Shown in pieces: positions 21,901-32,029 of a DNA stretch of 64,000 nt (position 1 is the stretch's first letter; every line of letters starts with the position of its first letter). Under the pieces are notes generated by a model. It saw nothing but the letters and a program-made list of their open reading frames with translations, did no database searches and was not told where the DNA came from. The translations under genes were made by a program, and so were the position numbers. This stretch comes from Liolophura sinensis (lineage: Eukaryota > Mollusca > Polyplacophora > Chitonida > Chitonidae), in assembly GCF_032854445.1 (NCBI RefSeq), contig NC_088300.1, forward strand, positions 61,912,984 through 61,976,983, given 5' to 3'.

Positions 21901-24900
21901 TTGTTATGAAAGCGAGCACATGATTTTACCTTTTCTTTACAATTTGTGTTGTGAATGCTATCTAGTTTGTTTTGTTTTTTAATTCTACTAGGAGAGTTCA
22001 GTTGTCTACCTTGATCAAGTATTTATTTATTTATTTGATTGGTGTTTTACGCTGTACTCAAGAATATTTCACTTATACGACAATGGCCGGCATTATGGTG
22101 GGAGGAAACCGGGCCAAGCCCGGCGGAAACCCACAACCATCCACAAACTTTGGTCAAGTAGGTTACAGGGATATCTTCTTCAAGGATAGATGACTCTGTA
22201 ATTTACAGGCAAAAACATGTGACTGTTGATTACTGTGACTGTTATCATTTGACTACTACCTTCTGTATTTCAGAAACAGACGAGCCTTCCAGAAAAACAG
22301 ATAATGCATGTGGGTGTTCACGTATTTGTGTACATATACATTACCATTGTTTCTGGGTCTTAAAGGAAAAGACCTCTAAAAATAGAAGTAGGTATCATAA
22401 AATAGACCACTTAAAACTAGACATAAATACTCTTTCATTTATGTTTTTTAAGATTTTTGTGAAAAGAGACAAAAGAATTCAAATATGAACCATACTATCA
22501 GAGTTCAGGACCTCTGACATCACATGAAGTGTTATTAACTCTAATCATGACACTGAATGTTTAGAATAACTCTTTTTACCTATGAGATTACTGGTAAAAT
22601 ATTCCTGAAAATTCCTTTCTTCTGGTGAACATCGGGCAAAAAAAATGATGTGACGTCAGAATTGTTGGATACCATCAGTGTGGCTCATAAAGCCCAGCAT
22701 AGTACTCAGATATTTGAATGCCTTTCAACACTCTTAAAAAAATCTGAAAAAATAAATGAAAGTATTTTTGTGCGTTGTTTTCAGCTGTCTGTATGATGAA
22801 CCTTACTTCACATTTTAGCTTTGGTTTACTTTAAATTTTGGAATCCATACATTTTAATTTATATAATAATGTTCTGTGGAAATATGTAGGTACATTTTTA
22901 GGAAGAGCTCAAACTAGAGTTGGTACATGGATGATTACTAGTGATTACTTTTATATGTGGGTAGACATCCAGCAAGGGAAGGGTCGGCTGCGGCTTAAAG
23001 TCAGAAAGTTTGTCAGTTACCTGGCGAAGGGTGGTGGTTTCCCTCTGGGATTGGCTCAGTTTTTTCCACCCATAAACCTGACTTTCTTTGTACATGTACA
23101 GATGTGATTTACAGTGTTAAGCTGCAATCAAATAAATTAAAAAACAGATACAGTTCTGAGGAATATGGTAACATACTCATGGAGGGTTCTTTGTGTTTTT
23201 GCGTTTTTTTTTTTTTTTTAAATTATCCTCTAGGTTTTGATCTACTTGCAGTGGTTTATCCAAATTGTCATGGCAGCTCAGCATATGCATTCCAACAAAA
23301 TTTTACACAGGTGAGCAGCCTGAAGTTGGATATGTATAAATTAATACAATTTAATTAGATTTGTATTTTATCAGTTTTGATGATCATATTTACCTGTGCT
23401 GTATGCCTTGCATTCTGGTATATAAGATAAATGAACAACAATAAAAACTTGATAATATGGTTTGAATCAGGTAACGTGAACATCATGTCAATGGCAAAAG
23501 AACAACTAGTGCACTTGCTGGATTTCCATCTATTTATAATATAGTCAAAATATTTTATTGGCTAATGATGTTACTTGTGTATTGGTGATAATATTGGTGA
23601 GCTAGTAATTGACCCTGAGATCAGTTAGCCATGTTCTCAGCTTAGCTTTCACATTAACCACTCTGAATGGTCACATTCACTAAACTGGAACTAACTTTGG
23701 ACATCATCCAAGTGGTAATATTCATGATGGTACTTCTTGAATCTGTTTCCAGAGACTTGAAGTCAGCCAATGTCTTCCTGACCAAAAAGGGTGTCGTGAA
23801 GCTGGGTAAGTTGCCTTGTGCGTACTATAGCTCATGTGCGTTATGAGTCTTCTTCTTTGTTGTTTTCTCTGAGACAAAAATTTTATTGGAATAATATCAA
23901 GCATATATGGGTGTGAAGTCTGAAGAATATGTAGATGAGATTCCATTTGCATTGTACAGTTTATGACTTATTATGACTCAGTTTTGTCCTTTTTCTATAA
24001 TGGCATCTTTAGGTGATTTTGGGATCTCCAAGTCGCTGGACACAACAATTGAAATGACAAGCACAGTGGTGGGAACACCATGCTACCTGAGCCCTGAGCT
24101 CTGCCAGGACATCCCGTACAGCTCCAAGTCTGATATCTGGGTAAGTGAACTTGTCAGCCAGGAAACCCCATACAGCTCCAAGTCTGATATCTGGGTAAGT
24201 GAACCTTCAGCTAGGACATCCCATACAGCTCCAATCTGATATCTGGGTAAGTGAACTGTCAGCCAGGAAACCCCGTTCAGCTCCAAGTCTGATATCTTGG
24301 TAAGTGAACTGTTAACCAGGACACCCCATACAGCTCCAAGTCATATCTGGGTAAGTGAACTGTCAGCGGTGGCATCCAGTACAGCTCCAAGTCTGATATC
24401 TGAGTAATTCAACTGTCAGCCGGGACATCTCATACAGTTCCAAGTCTGATATTTGGGTAAGTGAACTGTCAGCTAGGACATACCATACAGCTCCAAGTCT
24501 GGCTGATAACTGGGCAAGTGAACTGTCAACCAGAACATCCCATACAGCTCCAAGTCTGATATCAGGGTAAGTGAACTGTCAGCCGCGACGCCCCATATGT
24601 CTATCATGTTATCTGGGTAAGACTTCACTTTACTCTTGACAGTCTTGGTACTGGCAATGAGGGGAAAGGCCATATGCTGTCCTAGTGTCAAATGTAAAGA
24701 TGTTGCTGGCATCATTTAGTTCTTACACGTGTGTTGTGTGTATATGTATAACATGGAACAGCATGAAGGAAATTATGATTATCTAGCTGTGTTTTCGTGT
24801 ACATCTAGAGTGTCACAGTACCTAAACAACCCACGTCAGAGGGCCTGATGTGTATGTTTTATATTTTTTCTAGGCAATTGGCTGTCTGCTATATGAGCTG

Positions 24901-27900
24901 TGTGCTCTTAAACCAGCCTTTGATGCCCAGAATCTAATAAGCTTGTTTATGAAGATAGTCAAGGGGGAGTTTTCGGTGAGTTTACGAAAATAATGGGTGC
25001 CTAACATCCCTATGGAGAAAATTAAAGTGCCCATATTGTTCAACTCACTGTTATGCAATAATGGGCCAAGCTAGGTTAGTTGACTCTTGTGACCTTGGTT
25101 CAGTATTATATATCATGGACAATATGGGACTTAGCACTTCCTCCAAAGGGGTGTTTTCAAAAATGTTGACCTTGTACTCAAATTCATACGAAAGGGTAAT
25201 TTTCAGTGCAACTTACGCACATTTCTAATGTGGGTTTGGAGACAAAACCACTTTGGTAGCATGAACAAATTTCAGGGCTTCTTAAAAAGTATGATAACTT
25301 TATCAGTCTACACCCTATATTGCCTGCAGAATATGCTTGAATAAACACCTTGCAAACATGCGAAAAGATTGAAGAATTAGACTATTTTATGCTTGCAATG
25401 CAGCACATTTTGATGCTTCCACCCCTATAATAACTGTAGTAATAATAACGGTACATGATGATAATTATTTATTTTTTTCATTATTGCTGGACACATTACT
25501 GAAGAATTTTTCACATTCAGTGGCAATCATTTTTATGAAAACCAAAGGGCGTGGGAGAAAGCACTGACCTTTAGCAACTTACTGACACGCTCCATTATGT
25601 GTGACATGCTGATATGCACACCATGTTGGTGGAAGACATGCTGTCTTCAGTGACTGGGCAAAAGACCAAAATGAGCGCCATCAACTGCTTATTATCACCG
25701 AGAATCCACAAATTCTCTGCCCATAACCAGATGATATAATGATACACGGTTGTAGCAGTGGGCACCTGTTAACAGCCTGCTGGGATTGCAGTGTACTGTG
25801 TGTGTTTCAGCCTGTCCCTGACCAGTACTCCTCTGACCTGAGGGACCTGGTGGGTTTTATACTGAACAAGTCCCCAGAAGAGAGACCCAGGTAAACAGCA
25901 TTGTAGTGCTTGGTGATGGACAGCCAGCATGATTTTGATACTAGAATTCAATACCATCCACAGACAGAAATTGAGGAGAACAGAATTCAGCTGATCTGGA
26001 TTTGAACTTAAACTGAAGCATTTTTTTGAATAAGAATACGTATACATGTACTACCAACTGGGCTGAGGAAGAATACATGTACATGTATAATTAAGGATGT
26101 TGATATGAATCGTCCTGCCTTCACGCAGTTGTGGTAGTTGTAATGACTGTTATTTTGCCATGCACCTCAAGTATCCCCGTCCCCATACTTTAATCAGAGT
26201 CAGATACAGACAGTTAGGAACATTTAATGTGCTTTTCTGTAATTCTTTGATTATTTATATGTCAGAATGTATTGTCACTGGGCCTTGACCTTTGGTTCTT
26301 AATTATTACATTTTACTTGCCTTTGCTTACAATGTCCCCTATGCATGTGGTATTTGTAATATTGAATTTTGCTTTCTGGTTATATTTAATATCATCATGA
26401 GCTGTTTTGCACAGTTTACTGCTGCCTTGTAACTACTGGTGTTTCTCTGTATCTTTCAGTGCCAGTGCAATCTTAAATCACACATTCATCCAGGAGCATC
26501 TGGCAACATTCATAGAAGAAAAAGAATATCTGCTGAAACAGAAAATCATCAAGGATAGCCAGCAGCAGTTGTCTCCCTTAGGCTCAGACCGTCTCACAGA
26601 AAATGTGAAAGAGCCTGGGTGAGTACTGTGTTAATTGTGTAGACATACATGTAGATATATAATTGTGTGTGTAATAAATTGTGTATACGCATATTTAATG
26701 CGTAGTTTTTATGTGAAGACACTGTTAGGCTGTTGATCATACGTACAAGATGAGGCTGAAAAGTTCTCAGTGTGAGATTCTAGTCATTCCATCTGCCTCT
26801 TATGTAAGTCACTAAGGAAGCTCCTCCTTATCAATATATAAAGTTACAAATCATCAAGATCATTACTCTCTGAGTATTTGAACGAGAAACATGCCTGTGT
26901 ATGACAAATCTTCTTGAGTACAGTTACCTCATACTGAGAACTTTCCATTTAGAACTGTTGATGTTATCTACATAATCTTTAACCAGTGGTGGAGCATGCT
27001 GTTGTACGGTAACTTGTATCAACTGGCATGTTGTTGCATTACCTGTGCTTACCTGGAACACCCTTAACTACATACAGATAAATGCATGTTACAAATATAG
27101 CTGTACTTGTAAAGTTTTAGTGAATGATGGAGGACATTTTGTCTGTTTTCTAGCCTTTTTTCTCTTTCATCTTTTCAGTGTGAGAGCCTGTTCCCCCAAC
27201 ATCCACTCAGCAAGCCAACCCCCACCCCCTGAAACATCAGTGGTTACCTCAGACAGCGGGGTCGCTCTCGATGGAGCTGTAAAAGGTGAGTTTTATGATT
27301 GTAAATGTCTGTTTTGCAGTAGTGTCCATGGTGACTATGAGGAGATTTTCTGTTGGTGTTACCTTAGACGGACACTGATAGCTCAGTCAGTAGAGCATGC
27401 TTCGGGGACAGGAGATCCGTTGTTAATCCTGGATCAGGTCACACCTAAAATCTTAAAAGAGGAAGTCGTAACTTCCTCGCTTGGCATTCAGCATTAAGGG
27501 TACAGTGAAACGACTTGCTGACCTGTGTCAGTATAATGGTTTGGGTGGGTTGAATTACGTGCCTTCGGTTAGTTGTCTCAGTGAAGCAGCACTAGATAAA
27601 AGTTTACCAATGAGACCAGTGAGCCAGTGAAGCTTGTGAGTTTATTTCAGTTGCTTTGCCTCTCTGTGTGCAGGTGTCAAGGATGTAGAAGAGGGGATGC
27701 GTGATGACGGCTCAGATTATTCAGACGATTTTGACTCATCTGATGAAGAACCAGGTTAGTTTTTTTAGCTCACGTTTACAAATTACAGGCATAGTTTATG
27801 CCATACCATGACCGTCGATGTTGAAATCCAACAATGTTTAGATAAATGCTCGAGATCGTATCTTAAAAAATACTAAATGTATTGAGGTTAGGTATTGCAT

Positions 27901-30900
27901 GCACTGTGTGTATATTAATTACCATCAGTTATAAAATTCATGGCTTAATCCCTTGTTTGGTTGTGCTAAGATCAATGTTAGAGGTGGAATCACTATAGAT
28001 ATTTAGCTTACGCTGTGCACAATAACATGACAATAACAATAACAGTTCCATTGTTGATGGGTTACTTTTATATCTGTTTTTGCCATAAAATGTAATTTTT
28101 TCACATTATCAGTTGACTGTGTAAATTTTAAAAGGCAAGCATAAAAAGCATAACTTTCTCGTAATGAGTTAAATTTGGGCTTATTCAGGTGGTGTTTTGA
28201 CCAGTGGTTAACATTTTTTTATGTCCTCAGAGGCAAAGGCTATCCCTGACCCAGGATCATGTGATTGTCCAGTGGACGTGTCCGGGCTCTGTGAGGAGTA
28301 TGATGATGATTTTGAGGAGGATGACTCTTTTGCTGAGGTATAGTCAGAGTGTCTGCTTCAGTTTCTCTGCAGAGGTGAAAGTCTACCGGTGTATATTTAT
28401 TTATTTGATTGGAGTTATACTCTGTACTCAAAACTGTTTCATTTTATATGATGGCAACCAGGATTATGGGGGGAGGAAAGGAGGAAACTGGGCAGAGCCC
28501 GGGGAAAGAAGCCTATAGAGGGGCAGCCCTGGGGTGTTAAGACCAAGAAGATTGGGGATAGAAATATATACAGGACATGGTATGGCCCTTGATGAATGGG
28601 GTCACTGTTCAGATCCAGCTCTTTCTGTTTTGGCTGCATTTACCCTGGAGCCACTCACCAACTGGTTGCTGGAAATTCCAGTCCAGCTTGACTTCCTCTC
28701 TGGCCATATTTCATATATGTGGGATGGTCTGCTAGCAACCTGCGGATGGTCGTTCTGCATGGTGTCCTCCCACCATAATGCTGGCCGTCGTATAAGTGAA
28801 ATACTTAAGTATTGGGTAAAAAAATTGCGTTGGTAGTACTTTTGTGAGTGAAATATTTTGCCACTTAGAGAAGCCCTTGTGTAAAATCACAAGAAAAGAT
28901 TCTGTTTCCATTTTCCTACATGTACATGTAAAAAAAACTTACAAAGTTACAAAGGTAAGATAAAAATAAAGTCTGCTATCCAAACATCAAGCAGTTTGAT
29001 GATATTTGAAAGAGATATTTATGTAAATCTGTGTATGTAGATCTAAATATTCTGATGAGTTTTGTTTCAGGATTTGGATGACATTGTCAGTCAAGCTAGA
29101 GAAGCCCAGGGTGTGGCTGTAGAAGATGAGTATGTTGTGGATGAGGACACAGACCGCTGCAGTCTGAGACAGTAAGACTGAATACTCACTGATACTAACA
29201 CTCTCGGGGGCTCCGTGGTTGAGGGGTTAGCGTGCTAGAGCAGTGCAATACTTGGGTGCTGTTATCTCACCAGTGCTCAGTCCAGCTGGCTTCCTCTCTG
29301 GTTGTAGGTGGACAGGTTTCCAATAATCTGCGAATGGTGGTAGGTTTCCTCCGGTCTCTGCTTGCTTTCCTGCCATCATGGTTCCCTATAATGGCTGCCA
29401 TGTATGGGTGAAATATTCTTGAGTATGACATAAAACACCAGTCAAATATGTAAATAATTACTAACCCACACTGTTACTGTATTGTTATTTGTTTTTTTTT
29501 ATTCGTCTAAAGGATCAGGGTGTGAGGTGTAGCTTTGTTTGTACTGTATGAGAGGGAGGAACAAAACAGTCACATACAAAAAAAATGTCACTGCTGAGGC
29601 ATGTGCTTTGACCTGAAGGAAACTATACATTGCTAACATAAATATTAACCTGATCTCACCCTGTAACTGGAGGGTTTCTGACCCTGGGGCCCAGAGTTAC
29701 TGTCTATACAGTAGTCTATCAGAAGGGCAGAACAATCAGAAATAATAGTAATTGTCTGTAATGTTAGGGCCAGAGAGCAGTATTTAGCTCTGAGTGATCA
29801 TGTCACGAAGCTAAAATGATGACATAAACATGTACATGTATGAACATGGTTTCAGTAAGATTTACGTGTAGTTTGTGCGGTGGAGCCCCGCAAGTTCTTC
29901 ATGTATGCTACCCTTATGTTTTTCGCTGACGCATGACATTTCTCGTTGTTCAAACAGGCAGTGGTATAATGTCCTTGGAGAAGAGAAGTTTGAGGAGATG
30001 AAGAAAATCGTCTGCAGTGAAATATCAAGTGATGGCACAAGGTAAATATAATCATGGGGTAAAGGAACATTTTTACATGTAGTTGATCCTTTCTGTCAGC
30101 ATGTGGACATATTTGTAAATACTGTTGGCGCACCATGACAAAATCTCAAAGTAGGTAGATACAATAACTAATAGGTGTCCTGTGGTGAAAATTTAGACTG
30201 AAGTTTACTTGTACCAAGAAAGAACCAAAATATATGCGTAGAGGTATGTCTCATGTTTCTTCAGAGACTTGCTCAGGCTTAGGGAGGGCTTACCATTCTA
30301 TACCGTGTGATACAGTAGACTCTTTAGGAATAGTTTCTATTCATTTTTCCATATAAGTATCTGTATAAGTATAAATTTACTGCATTGTAGCGAATAGGGA
30401 TTTTGTGTTGAGCTTTTTAGGTTGTTAAAAGGCAATTCTGAACAGTTTTTTGGAAAGTCACATGCTGGAGTTTTCATCATTTACCGTCCAGAGGCGAGTG
30501 CTTTTCTCTCTCCGTAATGGACTGCTGACTTTTAAGGGAAAATATTCTTCATCATGATGTTAACTCACAACCAATACATTGAAACAAAAGAAAATTGTAA
30601 ATGCTAAATGCCACAGATTTTCAGCGTCTGTACATGTATATTGCATACGTGTTTTCATGGGCTGTATGTATTGGTTGTGTATTCTCACTGCTGTCATCTG
30701 TCTAGCCTATTGCTGACATAATTTAAAAAGCATGTACTTCTCTGTACCTGTAACAGCATTAAACAATGGCAATCAGGTGTGAAATGTCTTAGCTGTGTTT
30801 AATTAGAAAGCAGTAACAACATTAAATGTTCTTCATGGTGAAATAGGGTAAAGAAGAAATGTGTATCTTGCAGATTGAGTGTGCTACGCCGTGTTGGGGA

Positions 30901-30958
30901 GGATAATGCTGAGGTGTGTTACCTGACGTGTGATGAGGAGAAGGAAGATCTTGGCTGA
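18875..30958 (+). CDS. NIMA-related serine/threonine kinase (NEK family), 17 exons, about 493 aa
   Basis: Protein kinase of the NEK family, whose members act in cell-cycle, centrosome and cilium control; the subfamily was not resolved. Seventeen exons join with matching phase. Motifs: glycine loop LGTGACGSV (10-18), CALK (K33, the ATP lysine), alpha-C Glu in VLKEAK (E52), DYCDGG (84-89) at the hinge, HRDLKSAN (D133), DFG (151-153), GTPCYLSPE (170-178) in the activation segment, [14 protein letters not shown] and EERPSA. The kinase domain is about 4-262. The tail begins with a charged stretch ([12 protein letters not shown]), then Pro/Ser-rich, then strongly acidic regions ([24 protein letters not shown]), ending in a [15 protein letters not shown] block. 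Start: ATG at 18875 with G at -3 and +4, just ahead of the first kinase strand. Confidence 0.92.
18958..20011. other. NEK intron 1
   Basis: 1054 nt. No exon, SINE or tandem repeat was recognised. Confidence 0.6.
20012..20089 (+). CDS. NEK exon 2: ATP-binding lysine and alpha-C helix
   Basis: 78 nt, acceptor GTTGTAG, donor GCAAA|GTATAA. It encodes [20 protein letters not shown] and the rest of alpha-C. Confidence 0.9.
20344..20431 (+). CDS. NEK exon 3: strands 4 and 5
   Basis: 88 nt, acceptor TTTTTGACAG, donor GTGCAG|GTATGT. It encodes [18 protein letters not shown] and LYIVQ. Confidence 0.93.
20842..21083 (-). mobile_element. SINE type A, near full length, in NEK intron 3
   Basis: Reverse-strand copy. 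The tail (TTTATTTGATTGGTGTTTTA) is at the left, CAGCATTATGGTGGGAGG in the body, a B-box-like GAACTTGAACTCACAGCGAC (reverse) near 21005, and the head against AAGGAGACCCC at the right. Confidence 0.82.
21209..21259 (+). CDS. NEK exon 4: hinge region
   Basis: 17 codons, phase 0, acceptor TTTTAATAAG, donor ATCAAG|GTATGT. It encodes [17 protein letters not shown]. Confidence 0.92.
21260..22273. other. NEK intron 4 with a SINE fragment
   Basis: A reverse-strand SINE type A 3' portion lies at about 22021-22150 (TTTATTTGATTGGTGTTTTA, then GGCATTATGGTGGGAGGAAA). The rest is unremarkable; TGACGTCA-like motifs occur near 21484-21492. Confidence 0.65.
22274..22309 (+). CDS. NEK exon 5: micro-exon before alpha-E
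   Basis: 12 codons, phase 0, acceptor TGTATTTCAG, donor ATGCAT|GTGGGT. It encodes [12 protein letters not shown], matching the usual kinase spacing before WFIQI. Reading past the donor continues open, so homology and the next exon decide the end. Confidence 0.8.
22900..23105. repeat. Probable interspersed repeat fragment in NEK intron 5
   Basis: The block with GTTTGTCAGTTACCTGGCGA, GGTGGTGGTTTCCCTCTGGG and TTTCCACCCATAAACCTGAC has the look of an interspersed repeat (high GC islands in an AT-rich intron). It is open in one frame for 89 codons but carries no kinase motif. Assignment is from pattern memory and is weak. Confidence 0.35.
23252..23310 (+). CDS. NEK exon 6: alpha-E helix to catalytic HR
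   Basis: 59 nt, acceptor CTACTTGCAG, donor CACAG|GTGAGC. It encodes [19 protein letters not shown] plus the first two bases of Arg. It is too short to stand out as an open frame, but it supplies exactly the residues missing between exons 5 and 7. Confidence 0.93.
23753..23805 (+). CDS. NEK exon 7: catalytic loop
   Basis: 53 nt, acceptor CTGTTTCCAG, donor AAGCTGG|GTAAGT. With exon 6 it completes [19 protein letters not shown], including the catalytic Asp. Confidence 0.93.
24013..24140 (+). CDS. NEK exon 8: DFG and activation segment
   Basis: 128 nt, acceptor GCATCTTTAG, donor ATCTGG|GTAAGT. It encodes [25 protein letters not shown] and YSSKSDIW. The last 40-50 nt are the source of the tandem array that follows. 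Confidence 0.93.
24141..24625 (+). repeat. Tandem array of NEK exon 8 end plus splice donor
   Basis: About nine diverged copies of a roughly 52-bp unit: CATACAGCTCCAAGTCTGAT, then ATCTGG, then GTAAGTGAACTGTCAGCC. The unit is the 3' end of exon 8 joined to the first bases of its intron. Most copies keep a usable TGG|GTAAGT donor. The first extra unit (24141-24194) is 54 nt with no stop, so using its donor would add 18 codons in frame. The second adds 52 nt and runs into a stop. Confidence 0.92.
24874..24975 (+). CDS. NEK exon 9: alpha-F and alpha-G
   Basis: 34 codons, phase 0, acceptor TTTTTCTAG, donor TTTTCG|GTGAGT. It encodes [20 protein letters not shown] and then the segment ending KGEFS. 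Confidence 0.93.
24976..25810. other. NEK intron 9 with dispersed repeat copy
   Basis: About 25160-25280 resembles, on the opposite strand, 50090-50180 and 58600-58690 (shared GGAGACAAAACCACTTTGG-like block and flanking sequence). No other feature was seen. Confidence 0.5.
25811..25890 (+). CDS. NEK exon 10: alpha-H to alpha-I
   Basis: 80 nt, acceptor TGTGTTTCAG, donor GACCCAG|GTAAAC. It encodes [20 protein letters not shown] and SPEERP. Confidence 0.93.
25891..26459. other. NEK intron 10
   Basis: 569 nt, AT-rich, nothing recognised. Confidence 0.6.
26460..26618 (+). CDS. NEK exon 11: end of kinase domain and charged helix
   Basis: 159 nt, acceptor TATCTTTCAG, donor GAGCCTGG|GTGAGT. It encodes [20 protein letters not shown], then a Lys/Glu/Gln-rich helix likely to form a short coiled coil. 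Confidence 0.93.
26619..27178. other. NEK intron 11
   Basis: 560 nt; a short TG/TA-rich tract near 26650 and nothing else recognised. Confidence 0.55.
27179..27285 (+). CDS. NEK exon 12: Pro/Ser-rich linker
   Basis: 107 nt, acceptor TCTTTTCAG, donor GTAAAAG|GTGAGT. It encodes [20 protein letters not shown] and a Ser/Gly/Ala stretch. Confidence 0.85.
27368..27605 (+). mobile_element. tRNA-derived SINE (type B) in NEK intron 12
   Basis: The head is GATAGCTCAGTCAGTAGAGC, a clear A-box, with a weak B-box in GTTAATCCTGGATCAGG. The body contains AAGTCGTAACTTCCTCGCTT and TGTCAGTATAATGGTTTGGG and ends near GCAGCACTAGATAAAA. This is a different family from type A. Confidence 0.75.
27674..27754 (+). 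CDS. NEK exon 13: acidic tail, part 1
   Basis: 81 nt, acceptor TGTGTGCAG, donor GAACCAG|GTTAGT. It encodes [20 protein letters not shown] followed by SSDEEP. Confidence 0.88.
27755..28230. other. NEK intron 13
   Basis: 476 nt, AT-rich, nothing recognised. Confidence 0.55.
28231..28337 (+). CDS. NEK exon 14: acidic tail, part 2
   Basis: 107 nt, acceptor ATGTCCTCAG, donor GCTGAG|GTATAG. It encodes a Cys/Pro-containing stretch ([15 protein letters not shown]) and [15 protein letters not shown]. Confidence 0.88.
28393..28520 (-). mobile_element. SINE type A fragment in NEK intron 14
   Basis: Reverse-strand copy: TATTTATTTATTTGATTGGA, then AGGATTATGGGGGGAGGAAA. It is truncated. Confidence 0.7.
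28566..28815 (+). mobile_element. SINE type A, diverged, in NEK intron 14
   Basis: Forward copy with GACTTCCTCTCTGGCC, AGCAACCTGCGGATGGTCG, CCTCCCACCATAATGCTGG and GTCGTATAAGTGAAATACTT. Its head is poorly preserved. It faces the reverse copy just upstream. Confidence 0.75.
29071..29171 (+). CDS. NEK exon 15
   Basis: 101 nt, acceptor TTGTTTCAG, donor AGACA|GTAAGA. It encodes [20 protein letters not shown] and a further acidic stretch ending CSLR. Confidence 0.88.
29203..29450 (+). mobile_element. SINE type A in NEK intron 15
   Basis: The head is GGGGGCTCCGTGGTTGAGGG; CTGGCTTCCTCTCTGG and a 3' CATAAAACACCAGTCAAATA follow. It is diverged and lies 30 bp after exon 15. Confidence 0.78.
29451..29957. 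other. Rest of NEK intron 15
   Basis: No gene or clear repeat was seen. Confidence 0.5.
29958..30041 (+). CDS. NEK exon 16
   Basis: 84 nt, acceptor TTCAAACAG, donor GGCACAAG|GTAAAT. It encodes [20 protein letters not shown] and EISSDGT. Confidence 0.9.
30042..30873. other. NEK intron 16
   Basis: 832 nt, AT-rich, nothing recognised. Confidence 0.55.
30874..30958 (+). CDS. NEK exon 17: C-terminus and stop
   Basis: 85 nt, acceptor TATCTTGCAG, stop TGA at 30956-30958. It encodes [20 protein letters not shown] and EEKEDLG. Confidence 0.9.
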
Positions 30959-31890
30959 TTGGTCAAACAACAGGTGCAGTGAGGAAACAACAGATGCAGT
31001 TAGGATATACCATTCTAACACTTGATCTTGTATTCACTGACAAAATGCATATGTATACCTAGTGTTATTTTTTGTATACATTCACCTTGTGAATCATGTT
31101 TTATTCATACATGTGATGTTACAAATTTGAAAAACATCTGAAGTGGGAAAGGGGTAACAGTATAAAATTCATGCATTTTTCTTAAAATGGAAATGATTTC
31201 ATTTTAATACCCCACAATAACTTAACAGTTACAAATAGAGAGGCATATTTTTCCACTCAAGTTGCATAGGTGTGTTTATGTGTGGCATTGTGAATATTGG
31301 TGTATGGTTAAGGCCATACTTTGAATTTTGAAGATCTGATGGTTGAACTTTGTTATTCATTTGTGTAGTTCGTTTTCTGTGATAACATGTGACAGAACAT
31401 ATATATCCATCATATCAATATGTTGTTGTTGACAACAGTCAGCTGTCGTCACATTGATTTTCATTGATCACAAATTATAGGTAAGTGAAATTGAGGTGTA
31501 TTTTGTACCTAAAATACTAGTAACAGCTTAGTGAAGTTTTCATACTGTTAGTTCTTATTTCGCTGTGCAAGGCCTCAATCTGTTTGCCTTTTGAATATTC
31601 ATACCAGCACATAATATATGCATCAAATGAAAGTGTCTAGTATTGAAGATGAGTCCTGTTTTTGTCATGTGCTATGCCACAATTGTCATATTACACAACC
31701 ACAACAGTGTGCACCAAAGCTAATTTTATAAATAGGGAGGTGATATTACATGTGACACTCCGTCCAATTTTTAAAACACATGTATTTTCCACCCATCCAA
31801 TTTTTGTCTTCACCCAAATGTATTTTTCTTATGAAAATTTTAGTCCTTTTAATACAAAGGTGGAAATAAAAGTTGTGTATATACAGTTTG
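30959..31890 (+). other. Probable 3' UTR of the NEK gene
   Basis: AT-rich sequence after the stop with no further exon. A TACAAATTTGAAAAAC-type composition continues up to the polyadenylation signal at 31865. Confidence 0.5.
31865..31870 (+). terminator. Candidate polyadenylation signal of the NEK gene
   Basis: A canonical AATAAA is followed within 10-50 bp by TG/T-rich sequence (GTTGTGTATATACAGTTTGT). It fits as the 3' end of the kinase transcript, but no transcript evidence exists here. Confidence 0.5.
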
Positions 31891-32029
31891 TTTTTGATTA
31901 GCTTTGAGTGTTATGTGTTTGTCTTCATGTTATGGTGGTGTATGATGGTGTATTCAGCATCATCACATGTACACTCTAGATACATGTAGTCATACATATC
32001 ATGTATGACTGGTTCTCTCCTCCATTATC

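Noticed and set aside
22838-23107. Open frame of 89 codons in NEK intron 5
   Set aside because: No kinase motif, and exons 5 and 6 join in phase without it. It probably belongs to an interspersed repeat.
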